Shown here piece by piece: positions 53,923 through 62,221 of a DNA stretch of 64,000 nt (the stretch's first letter is position 1; each line of letters opens with the position of its first letter). The translations under genes and the position numbers were made by a program. Source of the DNA: Hyphomicrobiales bacterium. Its GTDB lineage: Bacteria; Pseudomonadota; Alphaproteobacteria; Rhizobiales; Rhizobiaceae. The stretch is taken from the NCBI GenBank assembly GCA_900466575.1, contig UBMP01000022.1:1-64000 (forward strand), written 5' to 3'. A model generated the notes under the pieces. It saw only the letters and a program-made list of their open reading frames with translations. It was not told the origin of the DNA and searched no databases.

Positions 53923-54708
53923 CTACCGTGCGGCGCCTACGTCCGATCCTGCAAGCAGCGACAATTGCTCAGCCGTCTTCTGGAGCAAGCTGATCGTCTG
54001 CGTTATGTCGGGTGCATTGGGCGCATTGACCAGCGCGATATAGGGACAGGTCAGGGCGGCGATGCCGCGTCCATCCGGACCGAGGATCGGCGCCGAGAGG
54101 TTATAGACGCCGGCCGTTTGGGCGCTGGCCATCATCTCGTAGCCGCGAGCCCGGATCTGATCCAGGCGCTCGTAGAATTCGGGGCTCCGGGCTATATGCT
54201 CGCCGCTGCGTGAGTGCTCTGCGATCATCATATCGCGCTCCTCCGGACTGCGGTATGCGAGCAGGACGTGACCGGAACCGGTATCGAATAGGTTTATGTG
54301 CGAACCCACGCGAATGGAGATGCCCCAGTAGTCTGGGGCCTCCTGCTGGGCAATGACGACGGCAGAGCCACGGTCGAACACAGCGAGATGGTTGGCTTGT
54401 CGGGATTTCTGTGCCAGTTCGCGCATCAGCGGCGTGGCGAAGGAGGCCAGGCGCCGCGTCGGCGCGTGCAGTTGCGACAGCCCGAACAGCTTGAGCGTCA
54501 GTCCGAAGCGGTCGCCTTCCAGCTTCGTCACATAGCCACGACGAACGAGGCGATCCAGCATCCGATAGAACTCGTTCGGGCTTCGGTCGAGCCGCTTCGA
54601 GATTTCCGCCTGCGTCAAACCCTCTTCGACGCTGGCTAGCAATTCAAGAATATCCAGACCCTTGTCCAGCGCCGGTGCGCGGTATCGGTCTGCGTCTTCC
54701 ATTTCCAT
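53923..54708 (-). CDS. IclR-family transcriptional regulator
   Basis: A 261-residue regulator of typical IclR size. The N-terminal winged helix (LDILELLASVEEGLTQAEIS, then KRLDRSPNEFYRMLDRLVRR) is followed by the GAF-like effector domain (FGLSQLHAPTRRLASFATPL, LLAYRSPEERDMM, ISAPILGPDGRGIAALT-type segment near the end). It is divergent from the second sugar ABC/deoxysugar operon and directly upstream of the lactonase gene, so it probably controls both. IclR proteins commonly sense sugar acids or ketoacids in such clusters. Confidence 0.9.
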   Translation of the reverse strand: MEMEDADRYRAPALDKGLDILELLASVEEGLTQAEISKRLDRSPNEFYRMLDRLVRRGYVTKLEGDRFGLTLKLFGLSQLHAPTRRLASFATPLMRELAQKSRQANHLAVFDRGSAVVIAQQEAPDYWGISIRVGSHINLFDTGSGHVLLAYRSPEERDMMIAEHSRSGEHIARSPEFYERLDQIRARGYEMMASAQTAGVYNLSAPILGPDGRGIAALTCPYIALVNAPNAPDITQTISLLQKTAEQLSLLAGSDVGAAR

Positions 54709-54776
54709 GTACCCACTCTCCCGTGAATGTTCCCTGCATATACGCAGATGAGGAAACGGAGAAGAGAAACTTTCAC

Positions 54777-54852
54777 TTGACGAAGCGCCGGGTTTGTCGT
54801 TTGTATATAAAAATAAAACTCATATTTGGGTAATTGGTGCCGGGAGGGCACC
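54777..54852 (+). promoter_or_regulatory. Candidate promoter and leader hairpin of the second sugar ABC operon
   Basis: TTGACG at 54777-54782 is a good -35 box, and AT-rich DNA (TATATAAAAATAAAA) follows at -10 spacing. A short leader hairpin (GGTGCC 54836-54841 with GGCACC 54847-54852) lies just before the AAGGGAGGAG ribosome binding site. IclR binding probably occurs here, but no clear dyad is seen. Confidence 0.45.
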
Positions 54853-54871
54853 GCTAAGGGAGGAGCAGACG

Positions 54872-56182
54872 ATGAAACGACTGATTGCCAGCCTTGCTGC
54901 TGGAATATCCTTGATCTCAAGCGTAGCAGGCGCTGCGGATTTGCCCGGCAAGTTCGAAGGCGTGACCATCGATGCCAAGCTGATCGGCGGCCAGCAATAC
55001 GAGCCGCTCTATGCGCGCATTGCCGAATGGGAGAAGGCGACGGGTGCGAAGGTGAACGTCGTGTCGAAGAAGAATTATTTCGACCTCGACAAGGAAATCA
55101 AATCCGATATGGCCTCAGGCGATATCAGCTGGTGCGTGGGATCCAACCATTCGTCCTTCGCGCCGATCTATGAAGGGCTTTACACGGACCTGAAGCCCCT
55201 GTTGCCGGCCGAGGAGATCGCAAAGTTCGTTGATTCCACGATCGCCGCATCGACCATTGACGACAAGCTGGTCATGCTGCCGCGTGCCCAGTTCGACGTC
55301 TCGGCGCTCTATTACCAGAAGAGCCTCTACACCGACGATGCGAAGAAGACAGCATTCAAGGCCAAGTATGGCTATGATCTTGCTCCGCCGAAAACCTGGA
55401 AGGAAGTGTCCGACCAGTCGGTTTTCTTTGCCAATCCTCCGAATTTCTTCGGAACCCAGTTCCCCGGCAAGGAAGAGGCGATCAACGGACGCTTTTTCGA
55501 GATGCTTGTCGCCGAAGGCGGAGAATATCTCGACAAGGACGGCAAGCCGTCCTTCAACTCCGACGCCGGCGTTCGGGCGCTCGACTGGTTCGTCAACATG
55601 TACAAGGCGAAGGCCGTGCCTGCCGGCACCACCAATTATCTCTGGGACGATCTCGGTGCGGGTTTTGCCTCCGGCACCGTCGCGCTCGATCTCGACTGGC
55701 CGGGCTGGGCGGCCTATTTTAACGATCCGAAGTCCTCGAAGGTCGCCGGCAATGTTGGTGTCGTCGTCCAGCCGGTCGGCTCGGCTGGCAAGCACACGGG
55801 CTGGTCCGGCCATCACGGCTTCTCGGTGACCGAGAAGTGCGGTCACAAGGATGCGGCCGCTTCGCTCGTATGGTGGCTCACCAACGAGGAGAGCCAGAAG
55901 CTTGAGGCAGCAAACGGCACTTTGCCAACACGCAAAGCGGTCTGGGACTGGGACATTCAGCAGGCGGCGAACGATCCTTACAAGAAAGAAACGCTGGGCG
56001 CCTTCCAGGAGGCGATGAAATACGCCTTCCCGGTTCCCCGCACGCCGGAATGGATCGAGATTTCCAACGCCGTTTATCCGGAGCTGCAGTCGGCAATCCT
56101 CGGTGACAAGACGTCCAAGCAGGCGCTCGATGCGGCTGCCGAGAAGGCGACGACCATCCTCAAGGATGCCGGCAGCCTCTGA
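54872..56182 (+). CDS. Sugar ABC transporter substrate-binding protein (family 1)
   Basis: A 436-residue periplasmic protein. Signal peptide KRLIASLAAGISLISSVAG followed by AAD gives a clear cleavage site. The mature protein has family-1 features (GVTIDAKLIGGQQYEPLYAR, GDISWCVGSNHSSFAPIYEG, LPRAQFDVSALYYQKSLY, WSGHHGFSVTEK). The frame is open from 54794, but the ATG at 54872 with AAGGGAGGAG begins the signal peptide. It is the first gene of a CUT1 importer operon that continues into deoxysugar catabolic genes. Confidence 0.9.
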   Translation: MKRLIASLAAGISLISSVAGAADLPGKFEGVTIDAKLIGGQQYEPLYARIAEWEKATGAKVNVVSKKNYFDLDKEIKSDMASGDISWCVGSNHSSFAPIYEGLYTDLKPLLPAEEIAKFVDSTIAASTIDDKLVMLPRAQFDVSALYYQKSLYTDDAKKTAFKAKYGYDLAPPKTWKEVSDQSVFFANPPNFFGTQFPGKEEAINGRFFEMLVAEGGEYLDKDGKPSFNSDAGVRALDWFVNMYKAKAVPAGTTNYLWDDLGAGFASGTVALDLDWPGWAAYFNDPKSSKVAGNVGVVVQPVGSAGKHTGWSGHHGFSVTEKCGHKDAAASLVWWLTNEESQKLEAANGTLPTRKAVWDWDIQQAANDPYKKETLGAFQEAMKYAFPVPRTPEWIEISNAVYPELQSAILGDKTSKQALDAAAEKATTILKDAGSL

Positions 56183-56193
56183 CCTGCGCCATT

Positions 56194-56217
56194 CCCGCAC
56201 CCGGTGACGGGTGCGGG
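56194..56217 (+). terminator. 10-bp stem-loop after the binding-protein gene
   Basis: CCCGCACCCG (56194-56203) pairs exactly with CGGGTGCGGG (56208-56217) with the tetraloop GTGA. It begins 12 bases after the binding-protein stop. There is no T-run, so it is probably an mRNA-protecting or attenuating element ahead of the permease genes. Confidence 0.7.
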
Positions 56218-56341
56218 CCTCGAACCGAAATGAAACTGCCGAAGGCCGTCGCGGCGGTCCAGGCCACCGGCCGAACGCTGCGCGGGAACGGTCATCAGCA
56301 GCATTCCGGCCAGGCTGGAATGGGCTCGACAGGTACTGTCC

Positions 56342-57235
56342 ATGTTAAAGAAAATCTCTCCACCGACGCTTCTTCTTTTACCGGCAATCATCCTGCTGGT
56401 CGCGGTGGTGCTGTTTCCGCTGCTTCTGTCCCTTTATTCCAGCTTCACGCCTTTCCGGCTGACCCGGCCGAACACGCTCTTCGTCTTCATAGGCCTGCGC
56501 AACTACATGCGCATCCTCACCGACCCGGTCTTCCTTGCCGCCTTTGTCCGCACGGTCGTGCTTCTGACGATAGCTCTGAACCTCGAGATGCTTCTTGGGC
56601 TGGGGCTGGCGATCCTTGTGAACAAGGCCACGCACGGCAAGCGCATCCTACGCACCATGATGCTTTTTCCCATGATGTTCTCACCTGTGTTGGTCGGCTT
56701 CCAGTTCAAGTTCATGTTCAACGACAATGTGGGGATCGTGAACAATGCGCTGCAGTCGCTTGGCATCACTGAGACGGCGATCCCCTGGCTGATCGACGGC
56801 AATCTGGCACTGTTTTCCATCATCGTTGCAGAAGTCTGGTCCTCCACCTCGGTCTTTGCCATCCTCATTCTGGCAGGCCTCTATGCCATGCCGCAGGAGC
56901 CGGTGGAGGCCGCGAAGGTCGATGGCTGCACGCCGTGGCAGACCTTCCGCTATGTCACGTGGCCATTCCTCATGCCCTTTGCCTTCATCGCCATGACCAT
57001 CCGCTCGCTTGACGTCGCTCGCGCGTACGACATCGTCCAGATCATGACGGACGGCGGCCCGGCGCGCCGCACGGAGCTGATCTGGACCCTCGTCGGGCGC
57101 ACCGCCTATGCGGATGCACAGATGGGTCTGGCAAATGCGATGGGCTACGTTTCGATCCTGCTTTCCATCGTCTTTACCGTCTATTTCTTCCGCAAGCTGG
57201 CAGCGGCGCGGACCCAGATCGGAGCGGAGTGGTAA
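56342..57235 (+). CDS. Carbohydrate ABC transporter permease (MalF type)
   Basis: A 297-residue membrane protein with six helices; the first is LLLLPAIILLVAVVLFPLLL. The EAA loop reads VEAAKVDGCTPWQTFRYVTW near residue 200, and MTDGGPARRTELIWTLVGRT follows. The Shine-Dalgarno is poor at the ATG at 56342, and the 159-base gap from the binding-protein gene carries the stem-loop. Confidence 0.88.
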   Translation: MLKKISPPTLLLLPAIILLVAVVLFPLLLSLYSSFTPFRLTRPNTLFVFIGLRNYMRILTDPVFLAAFVRTVVLLTIALNLEMLLGLGLAILVNKATHGKRILRTMMLFPMMFSPVLVGFQFKFMFNDNVGIVNNALQSLGITETAIPWLIDGNLALFSIIVAEVWSSTSVFAILILAGLYAMPQEPVEAAKVDGCTPWQTFRYVTWPFLMPFAFIAMTIRSLDVARAYDIVQIMTDGGPARRTELIWTLVGRTAYADAQMGLANAMGYVSILLSIVFTVYFFRKLAAARTQIGAEW

Positions 57236-57237
57236 AC

Positions 57238-58104
57238 ATGGACCGCAATTCCCAACATCGTATCCGCCGCCGGGTTGAAAAGGTCGCCTATCTCATCGGC
57301 CTCTTCATCGCCATGATGATCATCTGCCTGCCCGGTGTCTGGATCGTGCTCAGCTCGCTGCGCCCGACGGTGGAGATCATGGCGAAGCCGCCCGTGTGGA
57401 TACCGCACTCTCTGTCACTCGATGCCTATCGCTCGATGTTCGGCGGGCTCGGTCAGGGCGGCATCCCGGTGCTGGACTATTTCCGCAATTCGTTGATCAT
57501 CTCGATCACCTCGACGGTCATCGCGCTGGTGATCGGCATGTCAGGCGGCTATGCCTTCGCCCGTTTCCGCTTTCCCGGCAAAAATACGGTGTTCCTCGGT
57601 CTGATGCTGTCGCGATCGGTGCCCGGCGTGGCGCTGTCGCTGCCGCTATTCATGGTCTATTCGCGCATCGGCATCATCGACACTCATTTCGGCTTGATTG
57701 TCACCTATGTCGCCTTGAACGTCCCCTTCACCATTTGGCTGATCGACGGCTTCTTCCGGCAGGTGCCGAAGGACCTCGCGGAAGCCGCGCAGATCGACGG
57801 CTGCACGCGCTGGCAGGCGTTCTGGCAGGTGGAATTTCCGCTGGCCGGACCCGGCATCGCTTCGGCCGGAATATTTGCCTTCCTCACCTGCTGGAACGAA
57901 TATGCGCTCGCCTCTCAGCTGACGCGATCGGTCTCCTCTAAGACGCTGCCGGTGGGTCTGCTCGACTACACGTCGGAATTCACGATCGACTGGCGCGGCA
58001 TGTGCGCGCTCGCCGTCATCATGATCATCCCGGCACTCGCCCTCACATTCATCATTCAGAAGCATCTGGTGTCAGGTCTGACATTCGGTGCGGTCAAAGG
58101 TTGA
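57238..58104 (+). CDS. Carbohydrate ABC transporter permease (MalG type)
   Basis: A 288-residue permease. The first helix is AYLIGLFIAMMIICLPGVWI; the EAA loop is LAEAAQIDGCTRWQAFWQVE near residue 180; the C-terminus VSGLTFGAVKG is the MalG-type ending. The ATG at 57238 is 2 bases after the preceding stop with GGAG upstream; a GTG at 57229 is in frame. Confidence 0.88.
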   Translation: MDRNSQHRIRRRVEKVAYLIGLFIAMMIICLPGVWIVLSSLRPTVEIMAKPPVWIPHSLSLDAYRSMFGGLGQGGIPVLDYFRNSLIISITSTVIALVIGMSGGYAFARFRFPGKNTVFLGLMLSRSVPGVALSLPLFMVYSRIGIIDTHFGLIVTYVALNVPFTIWLIDGFFRQVPKDLAEAAQIDGCTRWQAFWQVEFPLAGPGIASAGIFAFLTCWNEYALASQLTRSVSSKTLPVGLLDYTSEFTIDWRGMCALAVIMIIPALALTFIIQKHLVSGLTFGAVKG

Positions 58105-58108
58105 CAGC

Positions 58109-59206
58109 ATGGCCCAGGTCTCCCTCAAGAAACTCGTCAAGCGCTATGGAGCGCTGGAAGTCGTCCACGGCATCGATCTCGAGGTAAAGGATCGCGAGTT
58201 CGTCGCCCTGGTCGGTCCATCCGGTTGTGGGAAATCGACAACGCTGCGGATGATCGCCGGGCTGGAGCCCATCTCTGGCGGCTCGCTTGAAATCGGCAAT
58301 ACCGTTGTCAACGACCTGCCGCCGCGGGACCGGAACATCTCGATGGTGTTCCAGTCCTACGCTCTCTATCCACATATGACGGTGCGCGAGAACATGGGCT
58401 TTTCGCTGAAGATCGGCAAGCGGCCGCAGGCCGAAATCGATCGCCGCGTCAACGAGGCCTCCGCCATTCTCGGGCTCGAGGCGTTGATGGAGCGTCGGCC
58501 GGCGCATCTGTCTGGCGGTCAGCGCCAGCGCGTGGCGATGGGCCGTGCGATCGTGCGTCAGCCGGAAGTCTTCCTGTTCGACGAACCGCTTTCCAACCTC
58601 GATGCCAAGCTGCGCACCCAGATGCGGACTGAAATCAAGAAGCTGCATGCCAAGGTGCCGACGACGGTCATCTACGTCACGCACGACCAGATCGAGGCCA
58701 TGACACTGGCCGACCGCATCGTCATCATGCGGGATGGCCATATCGAGCAGGTCGGCACGCCCGACGAGGTGTTCAAGAGGCCGGCGACCCGGTTCGTCGC
58801 CGGTTTCATCGGCTCGCCGCCGATGAATATTGAGGAGGCGACAGTAAAGGCAGGAACTCTGGTCTTTGCCAGTGGCGACAGTCTTCCGGTTCCCGAACAA
58901 TTCCGCGCCCGAGTGAAGGATGGCGACAGGGTCGCTTTCGGGCTTCGTCCCGACGACATCTTCCCAACCGGGCATGGGCTTTCGGCAGGCGACGCGAGCG
59001 CCGTGTACGAAATTGCCTTGCCGGTCTCGATAACCGAGCCGCTTGGAAACGAGACCCTCGTCTTCATCGAATTCGCCGGCCGGGAATGGGTGTCGCGCAT
59101 GCTCAATCCGCGCGGCCTCAAGGCCGGGGAACAACTGGCGATGAGCTTCGACCTCTCGCAGGCGCATCTCTTTTCTGTCCAGACCGGCAAGAGCCTGACA
59201 ATCTGA
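58109..59206 (+). CDS. Sugar ABC transporter ATPase (MsmK/UgpC type)
   Basis: A 365-residue CUT1 ATPase. Walker [20 protein letters not shown] is near residue 38, signature [16 protein letters not shown] near 135, Walker [16 protein letters not shown] and YVTHDQIEAMTLADRI. The C-terminal TOBE domain has FGLRPDDIFP near 280. The start at 58109 (MAQVSLKKLVKRYG) follows the permease stop by 4 bases. It completes the importer that precedes the deoxysugar enzymes. Confidence 0.92.
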   Translation: MAQVSLKKLVKRYGALEVVHGIDLEVKDREFVALVGPSGCGKSTTLRMIAGLEPISGGSLEIGNTVVNDLPPRDRNISMVFQSYALYPHMTVRENMGFSLKIGKRPQAEIDRRVNEASAILGLEALMERRPAHLSGGQRQRVAMGRAIVRQPEVFLFDEPLSNLDAKLRTQMRTEIKKLHAKVPTTVIYVTHDQIEAMTLADRIVIMRDGHIEQVGTPDEVFKRPATRFVAGFIGSPPMNIEEATVKAGTLVFASGDSLPVPEQFRARVKDGDRVAFGLRPDDIFPTGHGLSAGDASAVYEIALPVSITEPLGNETLVFIEFAGREWVSRMLNPRGLKAGEQLAMSFDLSQAHLFSVQTGKSLTI

Positions 59207-59218
59207 GGAGGGGCGATC

Positions 59219-60331
59219 ATGGCCCGCATCGAACATATTGAACTGAGAATGGTCGACCTGCCGCCGAAAGTGAAGCGGACGGATGCGATCCAGAGCTTCG
59301 TTTCCCAGGAAACGCCGATCGTGACGATTACGGATTCCGACGGAGCGGTCGGCACGGGTTACAGCTATACGATCGGCACCGGCGGCTCGTCCGTCATGCG
59401 GCTGCTGTCCGACCATCTGGTGCCCCTTCTGATCGGCGAGGATGCAGACTGCATTGAGGCAATCTGGCACAAACTGGAATTCGCCACGCACGCCACGACG
59501 ATCGGCGCGATCTCCGCGTTGGCTCTTGCGGCCGTTGATACGGCTCTCTGGGATCTGCGCGCCCGGAAGCAGATGCTGCCGCTCTGGAAGCTTGCGGGGG
59601 GCGCCAAGGAAAGCTGCCCGCTTTACACGACCGAAGGTGGTTGGCTGCATATCGAGAAGGAGGCGCTGGTCGAGGATGCTCTGCAGGCGAAGGCCAAGGG
59701 TTTTTCCGGCTCCAAGGTGAAGATCGGGAAGCCGCATGGCTCGGAAGATTATGCTCGTTTGTCGGCCATGCGGCTTGCCCTTGGCGACGGCTACGAGATC
59801 ATGACTGATTGCAATCAGGGCTTCACTGTCGATGAGGCTATCCGGCGGGCAGCGCGACTGCAGGAACTCGACCTTGCGTGGATCGAAGAGCCTCTGCCTG
59901 CCGACGATCTCGACGGGCATATCCGCCTGACACGATCGACACCGACGCCGATCGCGGTGGGTGAATCCATGTACTCGGTCCGCCATTTCCGCGAATACAT
60001 GCAGAAGGGAGCCTGTTCTATCGTTCAGGTTGATGTCGCCCGCATCGGCGGGATCACGCCGTGGCTCAAGGTGGCGCATGCGGCCGAGGCCTTCGACATT
60101 CCCGTCTGCCCGCACTTCCTGATGGAGCTGCATGTCAGCCTGACCTGCGCCGTTTCTAACGGCAGATATGTCGAATATATTCCCCAGCTCGACGACCTGA
60201 CCACCAAAGGCATGGAAATCCGCGATGGCCGGGCGATTGCTCCATGCGAGCCTGGCATCGGCATAGCCTGGGATTGGGAGGCGGTGAAGGCCCGGTCGAT
60301 TCCAGAATTCACCACCGAAGTGCGCGGCTGA
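59219..60331 (+). CDS. Enolase-superfamily sugar-acid dehydratase (mandelate racemase subgroup)
   Basis: A 370-residue enzyme. An N-terminal capping domain (1-120) precedes the barrel. Catalytic residues are visible: KVK (Lys166, Lys168), Asp197 in IMTDCNQ, Glu223/224 in WIEEPLP, Glu249 in AVGES, and His299 in CPHFLMELH. This is the mandelate-racemase-type set used by L-fuconate, L-rhamnonate and related aldonate dehydratases. AGGAGG precedes the ATG, 12 bases after the ATPase stop. Neighbouring mutarotase, SDR and FAH-type genes point to a 6-deoxyaldonate giving a 2-keto-3-deoxy acid. It is shorter than classical L-fuconate dehydratase (about 440), so the exact substrate is open. Confidence 0.85.
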   Translation: MARIEHIELRMVDLPPKVKRTDAIQSFVSQETPIVTITDSDGAVGTGYSYTIGTGGSSVMRLLSDHLVPLLIGEDADCIEAIWHKLEFATHATTIGAISALALAAVDTALWDLRARKQMLPLWKLAGGAKESCPLYTTEGGWLHIEKEALVEDALQAKAKGFSGSKVKIGKPHGSEDYARLSAMRLALGDGYEIMTDCNQGFTVDEAIRRAARLQELDLAWIEEPLPADDLDGHIRLTRSTPTPIAVGESMYSVRHFREYMQKGACSIVQVDVARIGGITPWLKVAHAAEAFDIPVCPHFLMELHVSLTCAVSNGRYVEYIPQLDDLTTKGMEIRDGRAIAPCEPGIGIAWDWEAVKARSIPEFTTEVRG

Positions 60332-60342
60332 GGAGGCTAGCT

Positions 60343-60672
60343 ATGCAGCGGATGGGTATGGTCATCGGCCTCGAACCGTCGAAGGTCGCGGAGTACAAGG
60401 CGTTACATGCGGCGGTCTGGCCGGAAGTGCTGGCGCTGATCAAGGCCTGCAATATCACCAACTATACGATCTTTCTGAGGGAGCCGGAAAACCTGCTCTT
60501 CGGCACCTGGGACTATGTCGGGACGGACTTCAAGGCCGATATGGCGAAGATGGCGGCCGACCCGAAGAACCAGGAGTGGTGGTCGGTCTGCATGCCCTGC
60601 CAGAAGCCGCTTGCGACACGCAGGGAAGGCGAGTGGTGGGCGATGATGGAGGAGGTGTTTCATGCGGATTGA
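60343..60672 (+). CDS. L-rhamnose/L-fucose-type mutarotase (RhaM family)
   Basis: A 109-residue dimeric ferredoxin-like protein. ALHAAVWPEVLALIKACNIT, NYTIFLREPENLLFGTWDYV and NQEWWSVCMPCQKPL align with the RhaM family pattern (H-x-x-W-P-E, Y-x-I-x-L, W-W). These enzymes interconvert the alpha and beta anomers of rhamnose and similar sugars in the cytoplasm. The ATG at 60343 is preceded by GAGGAGG; the open frame extends to 60244. It lies between the dehydratase and Gfo/Idh genes. Its presence shows that the pathway begins with a free pyranose sugar, most likely a 6-deoxyhexose. Confidence 0.88.
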   Translation: MQRMGMVIGLEPSKVAEYKALHAAVWPEVLALIKACNITNYTIFLREPENLLFGTWDYVGTDFKADMAKMAADPKNQEWWSVCMPCQKPLATRREGEWWAMMEEVFHAD

Positions 60673-60684
60673 AGGGTTTACCCC

Positions 60685-61758
60685 ATGACGTTTGACTCCG
60701 GATCATTGCGCCAGTGGTGGCCAAAGCCTGTTCATCCCCGGCCGATTGTCATTTTCGGCGCGGGAAGCATCGTCGGCGACGCGCATCTTCCGGCCTACAG
60801 GAAGGCCGGCTTTCTCGTTGCCGGAATATTCGATCCGGATGGTGCAAAGGCGAGGGAACTGGCGGAGCGCTGGGATACGCGCGCCTTCGCCTCGCAGGCG
60901 GAAGCGCTTGCAGTGCCTGATGCGATTTTCGATCTAGCGACGCCGCCCGCTGCCCATGCCAGCCTCCTCAACGCTTTGCCGGCAGATTCTTTCGCGCTGA
61001 TACAGAAGCCGATGGGAAGCGATCTGGCACAGGCAAGTGCCATCCTGCAGATCTGCCGGAAAAAGAATATCCGAGCGGCCGTCAATTTCCAGCTCCGCTT
61101 CGCACCGATGATGCTGGCATTAGCAGACGCGATTGAAGGAGGTCACCTCGGTGAAATCGTGGACTTCGACGCCTGGCTGGCGCTCGCGACGCCATGGGGG
61201 ATGTGGCCGTTTCTAAAGGGCCTGCCACGAATCGAGATTGCCATGCACTCGATCCACTATCTTGATTTCATTCGCGCTCTGCTGGGCAATCCTCTTGGCA
61301 TACACGCAAAAACCATCGGCCATCCGAACCACGACGTGGCGCAGACGCGGACGGCCGCCATCCTTGACTATGGTGACAAGATCCGCTGCGCGCTGTCGGT
61401 CAATCACGATCATGATTTTGGCAGAAAGTTTCAAGCTTGCGAATTCCGCATCTGTGGGACGCGCGGCGCGGCCTATCTGAAGCTGGGCGTCAATCTCGAC
61501 TATCCCACCGGCGAGCCGGACGAGCTCTGGATCAACCCCTCAGGAACCGAGGATTGGGTACAGGTCCCGCTTGAAGGCGCATGGTTTCCCGACGCCTTTG
61601 TCAATCGAATGGCCAGCCTCCAGCGCTTTGCCTGCGGCGAGGAAGAGATGCTCGTCGGCTCCGTCGAGGATGCCTGGCAGACCATGGCTCTTGTTGAAGC
61701 CGCCTATCAATCCAGTGCGGCGCCGGCAACGCCGATAGCACCACTTCCGGAGGCCTGA
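60685..61758 (+). CDS. Gfo/Idh/MocA-family oxidoreductase, candidate sugar 1-dehydrogenase
   Basis: A 357-residue NAD(P)-dependent oxidoreductase. The Rossmann motif IVIFGAGSIVGDAHLPAYRK is near residue 22; the cofactor-side EKP motif appears as IQKPMGSD (Glu to Gln, Lys kept) near 107; the substrate domain has MHSIHYLDFIRALLG with the catalytic-type His near 190. No other sugar dehydrogenase that could oxidise C1 is in the operon, so this is the best candidate for converting the aldose to its lactone. Other Gfo/Idh chemistry cannot be excluded. The ATG at 60685 has GAAGGG upstream. Confidence 0.82.
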   Translation: MTFDSGSLRQWWPKPVHPRPIVIFGAGSIVGDAHLPAYRKAGFLVAGIFDPDGAKARELAERWDTRAFASQAEALAVPDAIFDLATPPAAHASLLNALPADSFALIQKPMGSDLAQASAILQICRKKNIRAAVNFQLRFAPMMLALADAIEGGHLGEIVDFDAWLALATPWGMWPFLKGLPRIEIAMHSIHYLDFIRALLGNPLGIHAKTIGHPNHDVAQTRTAAILDYGDKIRCALSVNHDHDFGRKFQACEFRICGTRGAAYLKLGVNLDYPTGEPDELWINPSGTEDWVQVPLEGAWFPDAFVNRMASLQRFACGEEEMLVGSVEDAWQTMALVEAAYQSSAAPATPIAPLPEA

Positions 61759-61761
61759 GAC

Positions 61762-62217
61762 ATGTCGGAACAGACAATCCATTTCGAAGATTACCAGCTC
61801 GGCCATGTCAGGATGACGTCAGGCCGGACGATCACGGAGACTGACTTCGTCGTCCATGCGGGCCATACCGGTGATTTCTTTCCACATCACATGGATGCCG
61901 AATTTGCAAAGACGCTGCCGGGCGGGCAGCGTATCGCCCATGGCACGATGATCTTCGCCATCGGCGTCGGGCTGACAGCATCACTGATCAATCCCGTGGC
62001 TTTCTCCTACGGCTATGACAGGCTGCGATTTGTCCGCCCCGTGCATATTGGCGACACGATCCGCACCCGCGTGACGATCTCCGCCAAGGAGGACGATCCC
62101 AAACGTCCGCAGTCCGGCCGTGTCGTAGAGCGTTGCGAAGTGTTGAACCAGCGCGACGAGGTGGTTCTGGCCGCCGATCATATCCTGCTCGTCGAGCGCA
62201 ATCAGATAAAGGGATGA
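61762..62217 (+). CDS. MaoC-family dehydratase with intact catalytic motif
   Basis: A 151-residue hot-dog-fold (R)-specific hydratase-like protein. The loop [20 protein letters not shown] keeps the catalytic Asp and His of the D-x-N-P-x-H motif (Asn is Phe). The core [20 protein letters not shown] is very like the degenerate copy at 45468, showing common origin. Enzymes of this kind act on enoyl-CoA thioesters. It starts 3 bases after the Gfo/Idh stop and is 4 bases before the SDR gene. Its presence in a sugar operon, with a CoA-transferase in the neighbouring operon, suggests a CoA-ester step. Confidence 0.86.
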   Translation: MSEQTIHFEDYQLGHVRMTSGRTITETDFVVHAGHTGDFFPHHMDAEFAKTLPGGQRIAHGTMIFAIGVGLTASLINPVAFSYGYDRLRFVRPVHIGDTIRTRVTISAKEDDPKRPQSGRVVERCEVLNQRDEVVLAADHILLVERNQIKG

Positions 62218-62221
62218 TGAG

